Part shown: in pieces, positions 61,001-64,000 of the stretch | Layout: each line of letters opens with the position of its first letter | Numbering within the stretch: the first letter of the stretch is position 1 | The notes under the pieces: model-generated | Seen by the model: the letters and a program-made list of their open reading frames with translations, nothing else | Databases searched by the model: none | Told to the model about the DNA's origin: nothing | Made by a program: the position numbers and the translations under genes | DNA from: Burkholderiaceae bacterium 16 | GTDB taxonomy: Bacteria; Pseudomonadota; Gammaproteobacteria; Burkholderiales; Burkholderiaceae | DNA: 64,000 bases | Direction of reading: 5' to 3' | NCBI GenBank assembly: GCA_000955785.1 | Contig: JYOD01000045.1 | Location: 1-64,000 of the forward strand

Positions 61001-61248
61001 TACTAATGACGTCCTTTGCTTTCGTGATGGGCGTTCTGCCACTGGTCACCTCGCACGGCGCAGGCGCAGAGATGCGCCGGGCCATGGGCGTAGCGGTGTT
61101 CGCTGGAATGATTGGAGTGACCGTCTTCGGATTGATACTGACGCCTGTCTTCTACGTGATCTTCCGGAAGCTCGCGACGCTCAGCTCCCGCGGTACACGG
61201 TCCCGGCATCTTGCGCCCGGGCAAACCGAACCAGCGGGCACGCCATGA
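58060..61248 (+). CDS. HAE1-type RND efflux pump, AcrB/MexB-like
   Basis: Inner-membrane proton-driven exporter of 1062 aa, full length. The N-terminus MNFSRFFIDRPIFASVLSML is typical. Proton-relay residues are D410/D411 in GIVVDDAIVVVEN and K947 in GLSAKNAILIVEF. Large periplasmic loops lie between helices 1-2 and 7-8. It would export hydrophobic drugs or solvents, but needs a membrane-fusion protein and an outer-membrane channel. Neither gene is beside it: upstream is SDR wreckage and downstream a gene-free stretch. It may use partners encoded elsewhere. Confidence 0.9.
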   Translation: MNFSRFFIDRPIFASVLSMLIFLIGAIAMFRLPVSEYPEVVPPAVVVKAQFPGANPKVIAETVATPLEEQINGVEDMLYMSSQSNSDGQLTLTVTFKLGTDPDKAQQLVQNRVAQAEPRLPEDVRRLGVTTVKSAPDLTMVIHLVSPNNRYDTTYLRNYALINVKDRLARIPGVGQVLLLGSGDYSMRVWLDPAKTAERGLTASDVVKAIREQNVQVAAGVIGASPSTPGNDLQLSVNAQGRLNTVEEFGAIVVRTSATGAVTSLRDISRIELGASEYNVRSLLDNKPAVALLISQAPGSNSINISDAAREIMKDAKAGFQDDIDYKIVYDPTEFVRHSIDAVVHTLFEAIALVVLVVILFLQTWRASIIPLLAVPVSIVGTFGLMHLFGFSINALSLFGLVLAIGIVVDDAIVVVENVERNIADGLAPKQATYKAMKEVSGPIIAIALTLIAVFVPLAFMTGLTGQFYKQFALTISISTVISAVNSLTLSPALSALLLRGHDVPKDRLSRGMDRVLGGFFRRFNRFFARSSDRYARGVKGVVARKTTAFGVYVLMLGLTWAMFQLVPKGFVTAQDKQHLVAFARLPAGATLNRTEDVIRRMSAIALKHPDVEAAVAFPGLSINGLTNSPNSGVLFVTLKPFSERSRVDQTSFAIGRELTRQYGEVREAFIGVVPPPPVRLGTIGGFKMMIEDRAALGYEALFNATAAFTAAARARPELAGLFSNYQVNVPQLDVSLDRVKAKQVGVAVTDVFDTLQTYLGSAYVNDFNQFGRTYKVRVQADASYRTRAEDIQQLKTRSLAGEMVPLSSLVRVQQGFGPDSVVRYNGFTAADMNGVAAPGYSSGQARDAAEQVALETLPKGMKFEWTELTYQDILAGNTGLWIFPLCVLLVFLVLAAQYESLTLPLAVILIVPMSLLAAMTGVWLTKGDNNIFTQIGCIVLVGLSAKNAILIVEFARELEHEGRTIVEAAIEASRLRLRPILMTSFAFVMGVLPLVTSHGAGAEMRRAMGVAVFAGMIGVTVFGLILTPVFYVIFRKLATLSSRGTRSRHLAPGQTEPAGTP

Positions 61249-61980
61249 TCCTTCTGCCAAGCCGGACGATGGCCACGCTTGTGTCGGGCGTCCCACACCA
61301 TCGGGATCGATGTGCGCCCGCGGCGAGGACCCCGACCGCACTGCTCGGGCTGCGGCCACCGTCCACCTCGTCGGTGACGATGGCCTGGAACGATTGCCCG
61401 GAGTCCTGCGCCCGGCAGAGCGCAATCCCCCCGAGTCGGGCACTCGTTGATCCAGATCTTCTGCCCCCCGGACATGACAGCGAAGTTCTAGCGCTGGCAT
61501 TTCAATCGCGACGTGGTCCTTTGGCGGACATGATATGACCAAAAGTAGGCTGCGAGGTGATTCAGCGCGTAGGTAAAGGCAGCGCAAGGCACGCGTTCCT
61601 CCCGACTGCATGCCGCCGGGCTCAACGCCACCCCTTGTGCCACCGGCTTCCTGCTTCAGAGGCATGGTGCCATGCCCACAAGGTCTTTTTCGGCCGGGCG
61701 GCCTGCTGCTACATTCAACCGCAAGGCAGCGGCACGAACCGGATGTATCGAACGGACACCCATGTAGGGTCTGGACTCGCGTACCACGGTACCTCGGGTA
61801 CATTGATCTCACCTTTACTCGCATCAGGTCGCTTGACGACCAACGTTCTTGCCAAGCCATTCCGCACGCAGCGTCCGCTACTAATCCCGGTATGGAATGA
61901 CACATATCCGATTCGGAGTCTTCTCGAAGCGGGACGGAATAGATGAATTCTCCAGTAACGCATCCAGTTAAGAGGCTCGC
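61249..61980. other. 730-bp stretch without a supported gene
   Basis: Open frames on both strands overlap and none matches a family I recognise. On the minus strand around 61370 a short segment QAIVTDEVDGG vaguely recalls the start of a quinone-reductase-type protein, but frames do not continue. No outer-membrane channel gene for the RND pump is here. Confidence 0.4.
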
Positions 61981-62970
61981 ATGTCACGCATTATCAAGTT
62001 CGCAAAACCCGGTGTCCCGGAAGTTCTCGAATTCGTCGAGACGCAGGTACCGGCGCCCGGTCCGGCGGAAGTTCGCATCAAGGTCAAAGCAATCGGCATC
62101 AACCGCGCCGAGTCGATGTGGCGGGCCGACGCGTATATCGAGCCCGTCAAATTCCCGGCGGGTCTGGGATACGAGGCTGCCGGCATCGTCGATGCCGTCG
62201 GCCGTGACGTGACCGGCTTCGCGGTGGGCGACGAGGTCAACGTGATACCGTCTTTCTCGATGAATCAGTACTTCACGTATGGCGAGGTCATCACCGTGCC
62301 GGACTTCGCTGTTGTGAAACACCCAAAATCGCTTTCGTTCGCCCAAGCGGCGTCGGCCTGGATGATGTTCGTGACGGCCTACGGCGCACTCATCGAAGAC
62401 GCCAAGGTGGGCAAGGGCGATTTCGTCCTCGTTCCCGCGGCTTCCAGCAGCGTGGGGCTCGCGGCGATCCAGATCGCCAACTATGCCGGTGCGACTTCCA
62501 TCGCACTGACTCGCACCTCAGCCAAGAAGAAGCAGTTGCTCGAAGCAGGCGCCGCCCACGTGATTGCCACGGACGAGGTCGATCTGGTGCAGGAAGTGAT
62601 GCATATCACTGACGGCAAGGGCGCGCGCGTCGCCTTCGACCCGGTCGGCGGCCCGAACTTCCCTAAGCTGATCTCGGCGTTGGCCTTCCAGGGGACCGTG
62701 TACGTCTATGGCGCGCTCGCCGAGGGGAGCACCCCAATGCCGGTGCTGCCGATGATCGCCAAGATGCCGGCTATCAAGGGGCACAACATCTGGCTGACGA
62801 CTGGTGACGAAACACGCCGCAAGGCTGCGGTGGAATTCGTTCTCAAGGGTCTCGAGAGCGGAGCGCTCAAGCCAATCATTGATCGCACTTTCAAGTTCGA
62901 TGAGATGGTGGAGGTTCATCGCTACCTGGAGAAAAACGGACAGTTCGGCAAGATCGTCGTGACGGTGTGA
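61981..62970 (+). CDS. Zinc-free MDR/quinone oxidoreductase-like protein
   Basis: NADPH-dependent medium-chain reductase of 329 aa. GINRAESMWRADAY and GYEAAGIVDAVGRDVTGFAV form the catalytic GroES-like domain without zinc ligands; the cofactor loop is PAASSSVGLAAIQIA; HRYLEKNGQFGKIVVTV ends the protein. Such enzymes reduce quinones, enones or acrylic compounds. It lies just before the haloalkane dehalogenase on the same strand but is separated from it by 232 bp. Confidence 0.85.
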   Translation: MSRIIKFAKPGVPEVLEFVETQVPAPGPAEVRIKVKAIGINRAESMWRADAYIEPVKFPAGLGYEAAGIVDAVGRDVTGFAVGDEVNVIPSFSMNQYFTYGEVITVPDFAVVKHPKSLSFAQAASAWMMFVTAYGALIEDAKVGKGDFVLVPAASSSVGLAAIQIANYAGATSIALTRTSAKKKQLLEAGAAHVIATDEVDLVQEVMHITDGKGARVAFDPVGGPNFPKLISALAFQGTVYVYGALAEGSTPMPVLPMIAKMPAIKGHNIWLTTGDETRRKAAVEFVLKGLESGALKPIIDRTFKFDEMVEVHRYLEKNGQFGKIVVTV

Positions 62971-63202
62971 CGGCGGATGAAGCGCAAGTGCACCCCATCT
63001 AACCCCACGAACACTCACCGGCAAGCACGCCTGTGAGTCGTGCTCGCCAACCTGCAAAGCCTTGTTGGTGCATAAATCACCCATCAAGGCCTGCCCACGT
63101 TGACGGGCCAACGTAAAGTACGCCATGTCATGGGTACTTGGAAGGGTCAACAACCGGCATGTCTCGGCCCCTACTTGAAACCTCTCATCATTGGAGTTCC
63201 CA

Positions 63203-64000
63203 ATGTTCTCGACCGACGAGCAATCCAAGCACTTCTGCGAAGTTCATGGAAAAAAGATGGCGTATGTCGATGTGGGCGACGGGAAGCCGGTAGTTTTCCT
63301 CCACGGAAACCCGACGTCTTCTTACATCTGGAGGAACGTGATACCTCACGTGGCGCCCTACGCACGCTGCATTGCGCCAGACCTAATTGGCATGGGCGAC
63401 TCCGAAAAGCTCGAAGAAGGCGGTGCCGATAGATACAGCTTTGTGGAGCACCGGCGTTTCCTTGATTCGTTCCTGGAAAGCGTCGATGCCGCTCATGAAG
63501 TGGTTATGGTCGCGCAAGATTGGGGAGGCGCGCTTGCCATGGACTGGGCACGGCGGCACGCCCGCGACATACGCGGCATCGCTTACATGGAGACCATGGT
63601 GCGCACCAGGACATGGGATGAAATGGATCCGATCGTCCGCGCCACGTTCGAACAATTGCGGTCTTCGGAAGGCGAGGAAATGGTGTTGCGAGACAACGTC
63701 TTTATCGAAAAGCTACTTCCCGCCCGCATTTTGCGCGAGCTTACGGAAGCCGAAATGAACGTGTACAGACGGCCCTATCTTCGCGCCGGAGACGATCGAC
63801 TGCCTACCTTGACGTTCCCTCGTGAGATACCGATTGACGGGAAGCCGGAACTGGTGGCCCAAGTTGTCAGTGACTATTCGCGGTGGATGGCCGAGGCAGA
63901 CGTTCCGAAGCTGTTCATAAACGGCGAACCGGGTGGTGTCTTGGTCGGTGAAATGCGGGACCTGTGCCGCACCTGGAATAACCAAGAGGAAGTAACCGTA
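63203..64000 (+). CDS. Haloalkane dehalogenase, DhaA-like (3' end beyond window)
   Basis: Alpha/beta-hydrolase that replaces a halogen of a haloalkane with hydroxyl; 266 residues are visible. The nucleophile is D106 in AQDWGGA and W107 beside it binds halide; N36 in HGNPTSSYIWRN is the second halide ligand, and E130 in YMETM is the expected catalytic acid of subfamily II. PDLIGMGDSE and VFIEKLLPARILRELTEAEM also match DhaA-type enzymes. The catalytic His lies beyond the edge. TTGGAG precedes ATG 63203. It may act on halogenated pollutants; true substrate range is unknown. Confidence 0.87.
   Translation, partial: MFSTDEQSKHFCEVHGKKMAYVDVGDGKPVVFLHGNPTSSYIWRNVIPHVAPYARCIAPDLIGMGDSEKLEEGGADRYSFVEHRRFLDSFLESVDAAHEVVMVAQDWGGALAMDWARRHARDIRGIAYMETMVRTRTWDEMDPIVRATFEQLRSSEGEEMVLRDNVFIEKLLPARILRELTEAEMNVYRRPYLRAGDDRLPTLTFPREIPIDGKPELVAQVVSDYSRWMAEADVPKLFINGEPGGVLVGEMRDLCRTWNNQEEVTV

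Noticed and set aside
61249..61980. Outer-membrane channel or quinone reductase gene after the RND pump
   Set aside because: Only short frame-broken segments; none extends into a recognisable domain.
1..64000. CRISPR arrays, tRNA, rRNA or phage structural genes
   Set aside because: No regularly spaced identical repeats, no cloverleaf-like segments and no capsid, tail or lysis genes were recognised on reading through the window; a dedicated RNA scan was not possible.

Overview
The window looks like a high-GC Burkholderiales chromosome or large plasmid, most likely a Cupriavidus-like soil betaproteobacterium. The reasons are three Bug/TctC-type periplasmic receptors (a family greatly expanded in this group), many LysR regulators, the codon and base usage, and CoA-dependent and xenobiotic catabolic genes interleaved with decayed insertion sequences. 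No rRNA, tRNA or CRISPR array was seen. The organism call is inference.

Left part (1-14.2 kb): a truncated ISL3 element abuts a decayed dienelactone hydrolase. It is followed by cluster 1 (1406-7912): DUF35 OB-fold protein, thiolase, SDR, Bug receptor, class III CoA-transferase, enoyl-CoA hydratase and an unusual iron-ADH-like protein. A LysR gene, with its 5' end duplicated upstream, and a PrpF-family isomerase come next. A patch of IS debris (ISL3, IS3 and a frameshifted IS701-type element), several strong palindromes and a second, conventional iron-type ADH end this part.

Middle part (14.7-29.5 kb): LysR regulators, a Bug receptor and an EamA exporter lead to a tidy higher-GC block for N-carbamoyl amino acid and 2,3-diaminopropionate breakdown. 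It holds a D-carbamoylase-like amidohydrolase, an M20 carbamoylase and diaminopropionate ammonia-lyase, divergent from a complete polar amino acid ABC transporter. Its RpiR regulator is split by an in-frame stop. A sterol-desaturase-type membrane hydroxylase and a DUF4410 lipoprotein follow and look like ordinary backbone genes.

Cluster 2 (31.0-37.5 kb) sits directly behind a frameshifted, 3'-truncated IS110 element. It repeats the gene content of cluster 1 (DUF35, thiolase, SDR, hydratase, Bug, CoA-transferase) and adds a hotdog thioesterase and a nitroreductase, with a GcvA-type LysR at its end. Together each cluster encodes most of an import, CoA-activation, hydration, dehydrogenation and thiolysis route for an unidentified carboxylic acid. 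No acyl-CoA dehydrogenase and no Tct membrane partner is present. A near-identical palindrome lies in the cluster 2 leader and before its LysR gene.

Right part (38.8-64 kb): an electrophile/xenobiotic-response region. It has three old yellow enzymes (one truncated), three intact related SDRs plus one wreck, GST, MFS and RND exporters, a fused EgtB-EgtD ergothioneine enzyme, small DUF proteins, several LysR/TetR regulators, a zinc-free MDR reductase and, at the right edge, a haloalkane dehalogenase. Part of this region was built by inverted duplication of a LysR/SDR divergent pair. The same promoter block survives in three copies.
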